This document shows positions 1 through 8,700 of a stretch of 64,000 bases of DNA, in pieces. The notes under the pieces are model-generated. The model was not told where the DNA came from and searched no databases. It worked only from the letters and a program-made list of their open reading frames with translations. The DNA comes from Alistipes shahii WAL 8301. GTDB taxonomy: Bacteria > Bacteroidota > Bacteroidia > Bacteroidales > Rikenellaceae. The translations under genes and the position numbers were made by a program. The DNA lies in contig NZ_CP102253.1 in NCBI RefSeq assembly GCF_025145845.1, forward strand, positions 620,001-684,000. The letters run 5' to 3'. How positions within the stretch are numbered: the first letter of the stretch is position 1; every line of letters starts with the position of its first letter.

Positions 1-23
1 AAACGTTAAAGGGAGGGCAGGCC

Positions 24-338
24 ATGTATCGCAAGTGTATCGGATCAGACCCCACGGCGGCGCGTTTGGACTTCGCGCTGTACGAGGTGGCGGGCGAGTG
101 GGAAAGCCGCTCGGGTTCTCCCCGGGTTCGCATCTACCGCAACCCGGGACGCCGGGGCGGCGGTTTTTACGTGGAGGTGTCTTACAAGGACGGGACACGC
201 TTCTCCCGTCCCGTGAGGAAGTATTGGGGAGGCATCCGTTACTTCGACCTCTACGGGTATGTCGCCCTGGCCTACGATGCGGGGCGCGAGGTGCTCCAGC
301 TCTCCGCCTACGGGGATTATTACCGGGCGTCGGAATGA
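24..338 (+). CDS. DUF3876 family conjugative-transposon protein
   Basis: A 104-residue basic protein of unknown biochemical function. It matches the DUF3876 family by the pattern 'SPRVRIYRNPG ... YVEVSYKDG', followed by a YWGG-type motif and an FDLYGYVALAYD stretch. Members of this family normally sit between traG and traI in Bacteroidales conjugative transposons, which is where this one lies (traI starts 26 bases downstream). There is no signal peptide or membrane segment, so it is probably cytoplasmic or peripheral. It is complete: the ATG at 24 follows a short non-coding stretch. The family assignment is from memory of the motif and is supported by context. Confidence 0.7.
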   Translation: MYRKCIGSDPTAARLDFALYEVAGEWESRSGSPRVRIYRNPGRRGGGFYVEVSYKDGTRFSRPVRKYWGGIRYFDLYGYVALAYDAGREVLQLSAYGDYYRASE

Positions 339-364
339 CCGCCCAAGTATTCACGAATTAAATA

Positions 365-994
365 ATGAAAAGGATGAAACGATTGATTTTAACGCTGTTC
401 GTGGGGCTTCTTTGCTTCACGTACCAGGCAAAAGCGCAGTGGACGGTCATCGACCCGTCGAACCTCGTTCAGAACATCAAGAGCGCGGTTCAAAGCTCGA
501 CCACGGCGACCAACATGGTCAAGTCGCTGCAAGAGAGTATCAAGATTTATAACCAGAGCAAGGCTTACTACGACGCCCTCAAATCGGTGCATAACATCAT
601 CAAGGATGCCCGGAAGGTGAAGCTGACGCTCGAAATGGTCAGCGAGATCACGGAAATCTACACCTCGGGATTCAACCGTATGGTTTCAGACCCGAACTTC
701 ACGGTGGACGAGCTGGCGGCGATCTCGGCGGGTTACGCCCGGCTGCTGGAGGAGGGCGGCGCGCTGGTGGCGGAACTCAAGACGGTCATAACCGGCGGCA
801 ACGGCCTCTCGCTCTCGGACAAGGAGCGGATGGACGTGGTGGATCAGGTTTACACGAAGATGCTGGAGTACCGCAACCTCACGCGCTATTACACGCGCAA
901 GACCATCTCCGTGTCCTTCATCCGCGGCCGCGAAAAGGGCGACGCGCACCGGGTGCTGGCACTTTACGGGAACCCGAACGACAGATATTGGTAA
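365..994 (+). CDS. traI: Conjugal transfer protein TraI (DUF4141)
   Basis: A 209-residue exported protein with a clear N-terminal signal peptide (MKRMKRLILTLFVGLLCF, cleavage probably after QAKA). A helical mature part follows with 'VQNIKSAVQSSTTATNMVK' and a 'RYYTRKTISVSFIRGREKG' C-terminal region typical of DUF4141/TraI of CTnDOT-like elements. It is a component of the Bacteroidales type IV secretion channel, and the helical secreted architecture recalls VirB5-type proteins (inference). It lies 26 bases after the DUF3876 gene and 19 bases before traJ, in one operon. It is full length for the family. Confidence 0.85.
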   Translation: MKRMKRLILTLFVGLLCFTYQAKAQWTVIDPSNLVQNIKSAVQSSTTATNMVKSLQESIKIYNQSKAYYDALKSVHNIIKDARKVKLTLEMVSEITEIYTSGFNRMVSDPNFTVDELAAISAGYARLLEEGGALVAELKTVITGGNGLSLSDKERMDVVDQVYTKMLEYRNLTRYYTRKTISVSFIRGREKGDAHRVLALYGNPNDRYW

Positions 995-1013
995 CCTGAA
1001 AACGGAGGCAGTC

Positions 1014-2093
1014 ATGGATTTCGACAATTTACACCAGGTTCTCCGGAACCTGTATCAGGAGATGATGCCGCTATGCGGCGACATGATCGGGGTGGCGAAA
1101 GGTATCGCCGGCCTGGGTGCGCTCTTTTACGTGGCTTACCGGGTATGGAAGGCACTGGCCAATGCGGAGCCTATCGACGTGTTCCCGCTCCTGCGGCCTT
1201 TCGCCATCGGCTTGTGCGTGATGTTCTTTCCCACCGTGGTTCTGGGGACGATCAACGCCGTGATGTCGCCCGTGGTGCAGGGCACGCACGCCATACTGGA
1301 GGGGCAGACGTTGGATTTGCAGGCATACCAGCAACAGAAGGACGATTTGGAAGCCGAGGCCCGCAGGCGCGAGGGCAAGGCTTGGTTAGTGGACGACGAG
1401 GTGTATGAACAACGGCTTGCGGATATGGGTATCACGGATTTGGGCGAGATTATCAGCATGTGGGCCGAACGCACGTGGTACGACATCAAGGCCGGTTTCC
1501 GGCAGCTTGTCCGGGACTTCTTCGAGTTGTTGTTCAACGCCGCGGGGCTTACCATCGACACGCTGCGGACATTCTTTTTAGTCGTGCTGTCGATTCTGGG
1601 GCCCTTGTCGTTCGCCCTCTCCATTTACGACGGCTTCCACTCGACGCTCGCGAGCTGGATTTCCCGCTATATCAGCGTGTACCTTTGGCTTCCCATCGCC
1701 GACCTGTTCTCCGCGGTGCTGGCCAAGATCCAGACGTTGATGCTCCAGGCGGACGTCCTGGCCCTGCAAGACCCCAACTACATTCCCGACAGCGGCAGCG
1801 GTGTCTATATTATCTTTTTGATTATAGGTATCATAGGCTATTTCACGATCCCCACCGTTGCCGAGTGGGTGATCCAGTCGGGCGGAGCCGGCGGGGCTAT
1901 GGGCGGTATCAACAAGGCCGGGGCATTCGCCACGGGTGTCGCGGGCGGTATCGCCGGCAACATGATCGGCCGCACGTTCGGGCGTCGCGGCGGTGGCGGT
2001 TCCTCCTCCGGTAACGGCGGCGGTGGCCCGGCTTCGGGCAGTGCCCCCAACGGGCGCAACCTGGCAACACAAGGTAACAGTAATCATTCATAA
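1014..2093 (+). CDS. traJ: Conjugative transposon protein TraJ (VirB6-like membrane protein)
   Basis: A 359-residue polytopic inner-membrane protein. Hydrophobic segments lie near residues 20-45, 55-80, 165-200 and 235-290. A long charged loop between the first and second halves contains 'QQQKDDLEAEARRREG'. The C-terminus is rich in Gly, Ser and Asn (GRRGGGGSSSGNGGGG) and is probably disordered. TraJ is the multi-spanning channel component of CTnDOT-like mating systems and is functionally comparable to VirB6 (family knowledge). It is placed between traI and traK with short spacers, in the standard order. Confidence 0.88.
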   Translation: MDFDNLHQVLRNLYQEMMPLCGDMIGVAKGIAGLGALFYVAYRVWKALANAEPIDVFPLLRPFAIGLCVMFFPTVVLGTINAVMSPVVQGTHAILEGQTLDLQAYQQQKDDLEAEARRREGKAWLVDDEVYEQRLADMGITDLGEIISMWAERTWYDIKAGFRQLVRDFFELLFNAAGLTIDTLRTFFLVVLSILGPLSFALSIYDGFHSTLASWISRYISVYLWLPIADLFSAVLAKIQTLMLQADVLALQDPNYIPDSGSGVYIIFLIIGIIGYFTIPTVAEWVIQSGGAGGAMGGINKAGAFATGVAGGIAGNMIGRTFGRRGGGGSSSGNGGGGPASGSAPNGRNLATQGNSNHS

Positions 2094-2104
2094 CAATTTG
2101 GACA

Positions 2105-2728
2105 ATGGAATTCAAGTCATTAAAAAACATCGAAACAAGTTTCAGGCAGATTCGGCTTTTCGGTATCGTGTTCCTCTGCCTGTGCGCGCTGGTATCCGTG
2201 TTCAGCGTGGTCGCGAGCTTCCGTTTCGCCGAAAAGCAGCGCGAGAAGATCTACGTCCTGGACGGGGGCAAGTCGCTGATGCTGGCGCTCTCGCAGGATT
2301 TGAGCCAGAACCGCCCCGTGGAGGCGCGCGAACATATCCGGCGTTTTCACGAGTTGTTCTTTACCCTCTCGCCCGACCGTGCGGCCATCGAAAGCAACAT
2401 CAACCGCGCGCTGTTCCTGGTCGATAAGAGTGCCTTCGCCTATTACCAGGACATGCAGGAGAAAGGTTACTACAACCGTGTGGTGTCGGGGAACATCAGC
2501 CAGCGTATCGAGGTGGACTCCGTGGTGTGCGACTTCAACGCCTATCCCTACCGGGCCATGACCTATGCCCGGCAAATGATTGTCCGCGAGAGCAACATCA
2601 CCGAGCGTTCGCTGGTCACGCGCTGCGAGCTGATCAACTCGGGGCGTTCGGACAATAACCCGCAGGGTTTCATCATGGAGAAATTCGAGATTCTGGAGAA
2701 CCGCGATTTACGTACATTAAAAAGATAA
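2105..2728 (+). CDS. traK: Conjugative transposon protein TraK (VirB8-like)
   Basis: A 207-residue protein with a short cytoplasmic N-terminus (MEFKSLKNIETSFRQIRLF), one transmembrane helix at about residues 18-40 and a periplasmic domain. The N-terminal 'KNIETSFRQIR' pattern is characteristic of TraK from Bacteroidales conjugative elements. The topology of a single anchor plus a compact periplasmic domain is that of VirB8-like channel nucleators (inference from architecture). It sits 11 bases after traJ and 4 bases before traL, so translation is probably coupled. Confidence 0.88.
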   Translation: MEFKSLKNIETSFRQIRLFGIVFLCLCALVSVFSVVASFRFAEKQREKIYVLDGGKSLMLALSQDLSQNRPVEAREHIRRFHELFFTLSPDRAAIESNINRALFLVDKSAFAYYQDMQEKGYYNRVVSGNISQRIEVDSVVCDFNAYPYRAMTYARQMIVRESNITERSLVTRCELINSGRSDNNPQGFIMEKFEILENRDLRTLKR

Positions 2729-2732
2729 GGCT

Positions 2733-3032
2733 ATGGCAAAGAAGAGAATAAAGGCTTTCGGGGAGTGGGTCGAAGACCTCCTGCGCCGCGCTTGCGGGGC
2801 GCTCTCGCCCGATAAGCGGATTATCGTGATCCTCACGCTGCTCTTGTTCTTTTCCGTCTTGTCGCTCTACTTTACCGTGTCTTCCATCTACCGCTTCGGC
2901 AAGGGAGCCGGGGAACGGATGCAGATACGGCATATCGAGCGGCTGGAGCTGGAATTAAGACAACGGCAGGAGGCCGACAGTGTAAAACATCTAAAAGATT
3001 TCAATTATGACGACGAACGAAAAACAGAATAA
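2733..3032 (+). CDS. traL: Conjugative transposon protein TraL (DUF3989)
   Basis: A 99-residue protein with an N-terminal basic stretch, one transmembrane helix at about residues 30-55 (IIVILTLLLFFSVLSLYF) and a charged C-terminus. Size and topology match the DUF3989/TraL family found between traK and traM. Its last 26 bases overlap the start of traM in another frame, which suggests translational coupling. The function is unknown beyond being part of the mating apparatus. Confidence 0.8.
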   Translation: MAKKRIKAFGEWVEDLLRRACGALSPDKRIIVILTLLLFFSVLSLYFTVSSIYRFGKGAGERMQIRHIERLELELRQRQEADSVKHLKDFNYDDERKTE

Positions 3033-4287
3033 ACGGCCGGAGGCGGGGAAAAAGGAACTCACGCCCCGGCAGATACAGATGCGGAAGAAGATGGTGGTCT
3101 TCCCGCTCTTTTTCCTGGCCTTTGCCGGGTGCATGTGGCTGATCTTCTCCCCCGGCGAAAAAGAACGGGAGGAGCCTTCGGCGGGTTTCAACACGGAGCT
3201 GCCGACCCCGGAATCGGAGGGTATCCTCTCGGACAAGCGTGATGCCTACGTGCAGGAGGAGATGCGGCGCAGGGAGCGGGAAAAGATGCGCTCCTTGCAG
3301 GATTTCGCGTTCGGGATGGAGGACGAGGAGGAAGAGCCCGTCATGCCCGCTGCCGTGCCGGATAAGTCTTCCGGCCCTGCCGGCGGTTCGTCGGGAGCTT
3401 TCCGGACTTCCCGTGCCGCCTATGCCGACATCAACCGCCAGTTAGGCAGTTTCTACGAGGACACCGCCGGTGAAACGGGGGAAGAGCGCGAGATGCAGGC
3501 CCGCATCGAGGAACTGGAACGCCGCCTGGAAGAACAGCAGGCGCAGAAAACGGCCCAGGAGGAGCAGGTGGCGCTGCTGGAGAAGTCCTACGAGATCGCC
3601 GCCCGCTACATGAACGGCGGTCAGGCCCCTGAAGCCCCGCGTCAGAAAGCCTCCGTTTCCGGCAAGGCTTCCGTGCAGCCCGTGCGCCAGGTGCGCCGTA
3701 ACATCGTGTCGCTGCTTGCCGCCCCGCTGCCCGATTCGGTCTTCGCCCGTGAGTTCGTCAAGCCCCGGAACTGGGGTTTCAACACGGTGGGGAGCGACCT
3801 TCGCGAGCCCGAGCGCAACAGTATCCGTGCCGCCGTGCAGCAAACCGTGACGCTCACCGATGGCGGGGAGGTTACTTTCCGGCTGCTGGAACCGATGATG
3901 GCGGGAGATCTGCTCATCCCCTCGGGTACGCCCGTAACGGGGGCGGCGAGGATCAACGGTGAACGGCTGACGGTCAAGGTCAGCGCTGTCCAGCACGGCG
4001 GGGCGGTCGTTCCGGTCGATCTGTCGGTCTATGACACGAACGGCAACGAGGGTATTCCCGTGCCGGGGTCGGAAGAACTCAATGCCGTGAAGGAGATCGC
4101 CGCCAATATGGGCGCGGGCATGGGCAGCAGTATCACGATCACGGACGATGCCGGTTCGCAACTGCTCTCCGACCTGGGGCGCAGCGCCATCCAGGGCGTG
4201 TCGCAATACGTGAGCAAGAAGATGCGCTCGGTCAAGGTCACGCTCAAGGCCGGTTACAGCGTCCTGCTGCTCCCGCCCCTTCAATAA
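3007..4287 (+). CDS. traM: Conjugative transposon protein TraM (VirB10-like)
   Basis: A 426-residue protein with a cytoplasmic N-terminus, one transmembrane helix at about residues 30-50 (VVFPLFFLAFAGCMWLIF), a Pro/Glu-rich region and a coiled-coil stretch at about 155-200 (ARIEELERRLEEQQAQ). The C-terminal domain has the beta-rich 'RLLEPMMAGDLLIPSGTPV' pattern typical of TraM. One anchor, a long periplasmic spacer and a C-terminal beta domain resemble VirB10 (inference). It is complete, overlaps traL by 26 bases and is followed by traN after 72 bases. Confidence 0.9.
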   Translation: MTTNEKQNKRPEAGKKELTPRQIQMRKKMVVFPLFFLAFAGCMWLIFSPGEKEREEPSAGFNTELPTPESEGILSDKRDAYVQEEMRRREREKMRSLQDFAFGMEDEEEEPVMPAAVPDKSSGPAGGSSGAFRTSRAAYADINRQLGSFYEDTAGETGEEREMQARIEELERRLEEQQAQKTAQEEQVALLEKSYEIAARYMNGGQAPEAPRQKASVSGKASVQPVRQVRRNIVSLLAAPLPDSVFAREFVKPRNWGFNTVGSDLREPERNSIRAAVQQTVTLTDGGEVTFRLLEPMMAGDLLIPSGTPVTGAARINGERLTVKVSAVQHGGAVVPVDLSVYDTNGNEGIPVPGSEELNAVKEIAANMGAGMGSSITITDDAGSQLLSDLGRSAIQGVSQYVSKKMRSVKVTLKAGYSVLLLPPLQ

Positions 4288-4359
4288 GGGTACAAACGAC
4301 GTACTTCCGTACACCACTGAAAAAATCCATTTTTATCAACAATCAAAAATTTATCGAGT

Positions 4360-5280
4360 ATGAAAAAGATTCTTCTGGCACTCGCTTTTATCGGGTGCAT
4401 GTTCGCTGCCCACGCGCAGGAAAAGCCCTCCACGGGCGATTTGTACGACGGTCTTACCCGTCCGCTGACCTTCAACCGGGTTATCCCGCCCTACGCGCTG
4501 GAGGTGACGTTCAGCAAGACCGTTCATGTGATTTTCCCCTCGGCCATCCGTTACGTCGATCTGGGGTCTTCGGATCTTCTGGCGGCGAAAGCCGACGGCA
4601 CGGAAAACGTGCTGCGTGTAAAGGCGGCCCTGCGTGATTTCTCGCGCGAGAGCAACCTTTCGGTCATTACCGAGGACGGGGCCTATTACAGCTTCAATGT
4701 CAAGTATGCCGACGAGCCGGTGAAACTGTCGGTCGAGATGGCGGACTTCCTGCATGACGGGGAGGCGGTAAACCGCCCCAATAACGCGCTGGACATCTAT
4801 TTGCAGGAGTTGGGATGCGAATCTCCGCTGCTGGTCAAACTGATCATGCAGTCCATTTACAAGAATGACCGCCGCGAGATCAAGCATATCGGTTGCAAGC
4901 GTTTCGGGGTACAATACCTCCTCAAAGGTATCTACGTGCATAACGACCTGCTTTATTTCCACCTCCAACTGAAAAACTCCTCCAACGTGCCTTTCAACGT
5001 GGACTACCTGACGTTCAAGATTACGGACAAGAAGGTGGCCAAACGCACGGCCATCCAGGAGCAGGTCGTATGGCCCGTGCGTGCGTACAACAACGTGCAG
5101 GTCATCGGCGGCAAGCGTACCGAGCGCATGGTCTTCACGCTCCCGAAGTTCACGCTGGCCGACGACAAGCAGCTGGTCGTGGAACTGCACGAGCAGCAAG
5201 GCGGGCGACACCAGACTTTCACGGTGGAGAATGCCGACCTGGTGCGCGCACGTGTTATCAACGAGTTAAAGGTAAAGTGA
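4360..5280 (+). CDS. traN: Conjugative transposon protein TraN (VirB9-like)
   Basis: A 306-residue exported protein with a clean signal peptide (MKKILLALAFIGCMFAAHAQ) and a mostly beta-strand mature part. 'YALEVTFSKTVHVIFPSAI' near residue 50 and 'VDLGSSDLLAAKA' are strongly typical of the DUF4138/TraN family. TraN is believed to form the outer part of the channel, comparable to VirB9 (family knowledge and inference). It follows traM after 72 bases, and its stop is one base before the traO start. Confidence 0.9.
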   Translation: MKKILLALAFIGCMFAAHAQEKPSTGDLYDGLTRPLTFNRVIPPYALEVTFSKTVHVIFPSAIRYVDLGSSDLLAAKADGTENVLRVKAALRDFSRESNLSVITEDGAYYSFNVKYADEPVKLSVEMADFLHDGEAVNRPNNALDIYLQELGCESPLLVKLIMQSIYKNDRREIKHIGCKRFGVQYLLKGIYVHNDLLYFHLQLKNSSNVPFNVDYLTFKITDKKVAKRTAIQEQVVWPVRAYNNVQVIGGKRTERMVFTLPKFTLADDKQLVVELHEQQGGRHQTFTVENADLVRARVINELKVK

Positions 5281-5281
5281 T

Positions 5282-5866
5282 ATGAAACGGGCGATATTCA
5301 TTCTCACGCTGGGGTTATGCCTCCTCCTTTCGGACGGGGCGCACGCCCAGCGTGCCCTGCCCGCCATGCGCGGGCTGGAAATACGGGGAGGCATGGCCGA
5401 CGGCTTCTATACCCGGGACAGCCGCAGCGAAACGGGCTACTGGTTCGGGCTGGCCATGAGCCGCTACGCGAAGAATGCCGACAAGTGGGTGTTCGGCGCG
5501 GAGTTCCTGAACCGTTATTACCCCTACAAGTCGGAACGTATCCCGGTGGCGCAGTTCACGGCCGAGGGAGGTTACTATTACAAGTTCCTCGCCGACCCGT
5601 CCAGGACTTTTTTCTTCTACCTCGGCGGCTCGGCGCTGGCCGGTTACGAGAGCGTGAACCGGGGCGAGAGGCGGCTCTATGACGGCTCTACGCTCCGCCA
5701 CCGCGACCGTTTCCTCTATGGCGGGGCCGTCACGCTGGAGGTCGATGCGTACCTGACCGACAGGATTATCCTCTCGCTGACGGGGCGTGAGCGTATCCTA
5801 TGGGGCACTACAACGGGACATTTCCACGCGCAGTTCGGCCTGGGCGTGAAATTCATAATCCATTAA
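5282..5866 (+). CDS. traO: Conjugal transfer protein TraO
   Basis: A 194-residue exported protein with a signal peptide ending at AHAQ near residue 24. The mature domain has alternating aromatic and polar residues ('GYWFGLAMSRYAKNADKW', 'GGYYYKF', 'FYLGGSALAGYESV'), as expected for a small outer-membrane beta-barrel. This matches the TraO family of Bacteroidales conjugative elements. It starts immediately after traN and is followed 14 bases later by the traQ gene. In CTnDOT a traP primase gene separates traO from traQ, but none is present here. Confidence 0.85.
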   Translation: MKRAIFILTLGLCLLLSDGAHAQRALPAMRGLEIRGGMADGFYTRDSRSETGYWFGLAMSRYAKNADKWVFGAEFLNRYYPYKSERIPVAQFTAEGGYYYKFLADPSRTFFFYLGGSALAGYESVNRGERRLYDGSTLRHRDRFLYGGAVTLEVDAYLTDRIILSLTGRERILWGTTTGHFHAQFGLGVKFIIH

Positions 5867-5879
5867 ACTTGCAAGCGAC

Positions 5880-6323
5880 ATGAAAAAGATGAAAAAGATA
5901 TTGGCCCTGGCGGTCTGGATCGCCGCCCTGGGTCTTTTATGCGCATCCTGCGACAACGGGCTGGATATACAGCAGGCGTACACGTTCTCTCTGGAAACGA
6001 TGCCCGTTCAGAAGCGAATCTCCGTTGGTGAAACCGCTGAAATCCGCTGCACGCTCGTGCGGGAGGGGAGATATGACGGCGCGCGTTACACGATCCGCTA
6101 TTTCCAGCCCGACGGGCGCGGTGAGTTGAGGATGGACGACGGTACGGTGTTCCTGCCCAACGACCGCTATCCGCTCGACCGTGAGGTGTTCCGCCTCTAT
6201 TACACATCGCGCAGCGATGACCAGCAGGCCATCGACGTCTATGTCGAGGACAACACGGGTCAGGTCGTGAAGACCTCCTTCACGTTCCAGAGCGAGAACG
6301 GGACGGAGGAAACGGAACGATAA
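5880..6323 (+). CDS. traQ: Conjugative transposon protein TraQ (DUF3872 lipoprotein)
   Basis: A 147-residue lipoprotein: a signal peptide with a lipobox-like 'LLCASC' ending at Cys 23, then one compact beta-rich domain (SVGETAEIRCTLVREG, RYTIRYFQPDGRG). It matches DUF3872/TraQ of Bacteroidales conjugative transposons. It is the last gene of the tra operon and is followed by a GC-rich hairpin at 6347-6365. Its role in mating is not defined at the biochemical level. Confidence 0.82.
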   Translation: MKKMKKILALAVWIAALGLLCASCDNGLDIQQAYTFSLETMPVQKRISVGETAEIRCTLVREGRYDGARYTIRYFQPDGRGELRMDDGTVFLPNDRYPLDREVFRLYYTSRSDDQQAIDVYVEDNTGQVVKTSFTFQSENGTEETER

Positions 6324-6346
6324 CGGAATATGTCTAACCAAGAGAG

Positions 6347-6365
6347 GCGCCCGTCACCCGGGCGC
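6347..6365 (+). terminator. Hairpin closing the tra operon
   Basis: A perfect 7-bp stem (GCGCCCG / CGGGCGC) with a 5-base loop lies 23 bases after the traQ stop and is followed by a short pyrimidine run. It probably terminates or attenuates the tra transcript before the DUF4116 gene. Confidence 0.5.
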
Positions 6366-6386
6366 TTTCCATAAATACTGAAAACC

Positions 6387-8339
6387 ATGACAGAGCAAGA
6401 GAGAATAGATATAGCCTATCTCGATACGGGGGTGTACGAGAACCCGTGGCGTGAGAACCTTTTCGAGACGCTGCCCGAGGATCGGAAAACGGCGGAAGTC
6501 TGCCGTTTCGCCATCAAGAAATCGGCTTTCAACATCGAGTTCGTTCCCGAAGCGATGAAAACGCCGGAACTTTGTCTTGCCGCGGCCGGCCACCGGGGCG
6601 AAACACTGAAATTCGTCCCTGACCGTCTGAAGACACCGAAAATGTGCCGTGCCGCCGTCGATAGCAACAGCTACGCGCTGTATTACGTTCCGGAGGGGTT
6701 GAAGACCCCCGAACTGTGCATGGCGGCCGTGAAGCGCAACGGCCTGGTGCTGGAGGCCGTTCCCGGGGAATTGAGGACGCCGCAAATATGCCGTGCGGCG
6801 TTGAAAGCGGTGGACAGTGCCGATTACAAGATACTCCCTTACATTCCGTATCCCGATATATGCCTGGAAGGGCTGAAAAAATTCGGGATGTCGTTCGTGG
6901 ACAAGTTCGAGATTTTCGCCTCCATTGCCCCGGAGGTCATGACCGGGGAACTGGCCCTTCACGGCGTGGGGATGGACGCGTCCTGCCTTTCGCTCGTGCC
7001 GGTGGAACTGCGCACGGAGGCAGTCTGCCTGCGTGCCGTCAGTGGGGACGGCATCCTGCTCCATGAAGTGCCGGAGGAGTTACGCACGGAACGGGTCTGC
7101 GAGGCCGCCGTGTCCTCGAACTACCTGGCGCTGGAGTACGTTCCGAAGCATCTGAAAACCGACCGTCTGTGCGGGATGGCGCTGGAGCGCGATCCCCTGG
7201 CCATCCGCTTTTTCAACCCCGAACAGCTCACGCCGGAGGTCTGCAACCGGGCGTTGATCCGTGCCGACGACCTGCGTGTCCTCCGCTATATCCCTTTCGA
7301 GGATATACACATGAAGGCGTTGGGGTTCTATTGCACGAATTACGAGAAGACCTTCGATTTTTTGCAGCACATGAACCCGGCACACGTCACGCCGAGGGTG
7401 GCCCGGGAGATCTTCGCCCTGGAGCCGGAGCTGTTCTACAACCTTCCCGACCACGCCAAGAACGAGGAGATGTGCCGCCGGGCCGTCGGGCACGACGGGA
7501 GCTACCTGCAATATGTCCCCGAGAAGTGGAAAACGCCGGAGTTGTGCATGGAGGCCATACGGCGCAGTCCCTATGCCATCGCCCACCTGCCCGAGAGCAT
7601 GAAAAGCCCGGATCTATACATGAGCCTGGTGCGGGAGAACCCGCAAAACCTGAAAGGCGTCCCCCGCGAAGCCCGGACGCCGGAGATGAGCCGGGAGGCT
7701 TTCGAGCGTACCTACGGGAAGGACAAAACCGATTTCTCGGTTATCAGCGCGTTGAGCGACCCCGCCCTGGTCTTGCAGGTGTTCCGCGAGCAGGACGACC
7801 CGCAAAAGATACACCGGTTGATGAGTGTCCTGCACCTGAACCGCCGGCTTGTAACGGAGGAGGTGGCGTTGGAGGCCGTTCGCAAGGATGCGGGGGTGCT
7901 GTACGACATTCCCCAGACGGCCATCACGCCGCTCGTGGCCGATACGGCCGTGCGGGGCGACCCGAGGATGATCCAGTGGGTTCCGAGGGAGCTTCGCACG
8001 GCGGATCTGTGCCTCTATGCCGAGGCCACCCATCCCGAGTTGCGGGTTTACGTTCCCGACGAGATAGCAAAGGGACGTAATATCTATTCGTTCCACCGTC
8101 AGGTGGACGCGAAATTGCGGCAGCCGCTCGAATACGAACAATACAAGACCCTCTACTCGGGCGGCGCGGTGCGTGTGAACAACGTGTGGACGTCGGTTGC
8201 GGGTGAGATTGACTGCTGCGAGGTGCGTTACGACCGTAAGACGGAGAAACTCAAACTGCGGATCGTCGAACCGCCCAGGGAGAAGAAGGCGCAGCCGAAG
8301 GTCGCGCCCCGCAAACCCGCCCGGGGGCCGAAATTGTAG
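6387..8339 (+). CDS. DUF4116 repeat protein
   Basis: A 650-residue protein built almost entirely from a repeated unit of about 24 residues, 'VPEGLKTPELCMAAV' followed by about ten residues. About a dozen copies run from about residue 25 to 560. The Val-Pro, Lys/Arg-Thr-Pro and Cys-x-x-Ala positions are the most constant. This is the DUF4116 repeat. Repeats of this kind probably form a helical solenoid, that is, a binding scaffold. There is no signal peptide or membrane segment. The C-terminal 90 residues differ and end in a basic, Pro-rich tail (PREKKAQPKVAPRKPARG). It sits directly behind the tra operon within the mobile element. The function is unknown. Confidence 0.75.
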   Translation: MTEQERIDIAYLDTGVYENPWRENLFETLPEDRKTAEVCRFAIKKSAFNIEFVPEAMKTPELCLAAAGHRGETLKFVPDRLKTPKMCRAAVDSNSYALYYVPEGLKTPELCMAAVKRNGLVLEAVPGELRTPQICRAALKAVDSADYKILPYIPYPDICLEGLKKFGMSFVDKFEIFASIAPEVMTGELALHGVGMDASCLSLVPVELRTEAVCLRAVSGDGILLHEVPEELRTERVCEAAVSSNYLALEYVPKHLKTDRLCGMALERDPLAIRFFNPEQLTPEVCNRALIRADDLRVLRYIPFEDIHMKALGFYCTNYEKTFDFLQHMNPAHVTPRVAREIFALEPELFYNLPDHAKNEEMCRRAVGHDGSYLQYVPEKWKTPELCMEAIRRSPYAIAHLPESMKSPDLYMSLVRENPQNLKGVPREARTPEMSREAFERTYGKDKTDFSVISALSDPALVLQVFREQDDPQKIHRLMSVLHLNRRLVTEEVALEAVRKDAGVLYDIPQTAITPLVADTAVRGDPRMIQWVPRELRTADLCLYAEATHPELRVYVPDEIAKGRNIYSFHRQVDAKLRQPLEYEQYKTLYSGGAVRVNNVWTSVAGEIDCCEVRYDRKTEKLKLRIVEPPREKKAQPKVAPRKPARGPKL

Positions 8340-8700
8340 GACGGCGGGTAGTTCTTTGGCAGGAAGGTTGTTAAAAATCGCACGTGTTGTCGCCGATACC
8401 CGGATGAAATCGTTATATTTGCAATCGAATCCTCCGGCGGCGTGCCGCCGGGCGATTTACATACGGAAGGAACACATTATGGTGGGGCATTGAAAACAGC
8501 CAAATTTTAATCCGCTCGCAAAATAATGGGTAGTTCTCTTCTTCATCGTCGTGTCTATATGCGTCAAGCGTATGCGATAGCGGCGTGGGGAGAAATTATC
8601 TATCGAGTGGATGGGTGCTTGGCTGTACCTCAATGCCGGTATTTAACGTATTCTCACGCCTTTTTCGTATGGTATTTGTCTGAACCTAAAGAAAAGCGAT
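8340..8700 (+). other. Intergenic region with candidate promoter, hairpin and mini-ORF
   Basis: A 361-base stretch without a convincing gene. It holds a TATATTTG -7-type box at 8414-8421, a perfect 8-bp hairpin CCGGCGGC-GT-GCCGCCGG at 8434-8451, and a four-codon open frame (Met-Val-Gly-His) at 8479-8493 preceded by GGAAGGAACAC. If the box is used, the following gene has an unusually long leader of about 270 bases. Confidence 0.45.
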
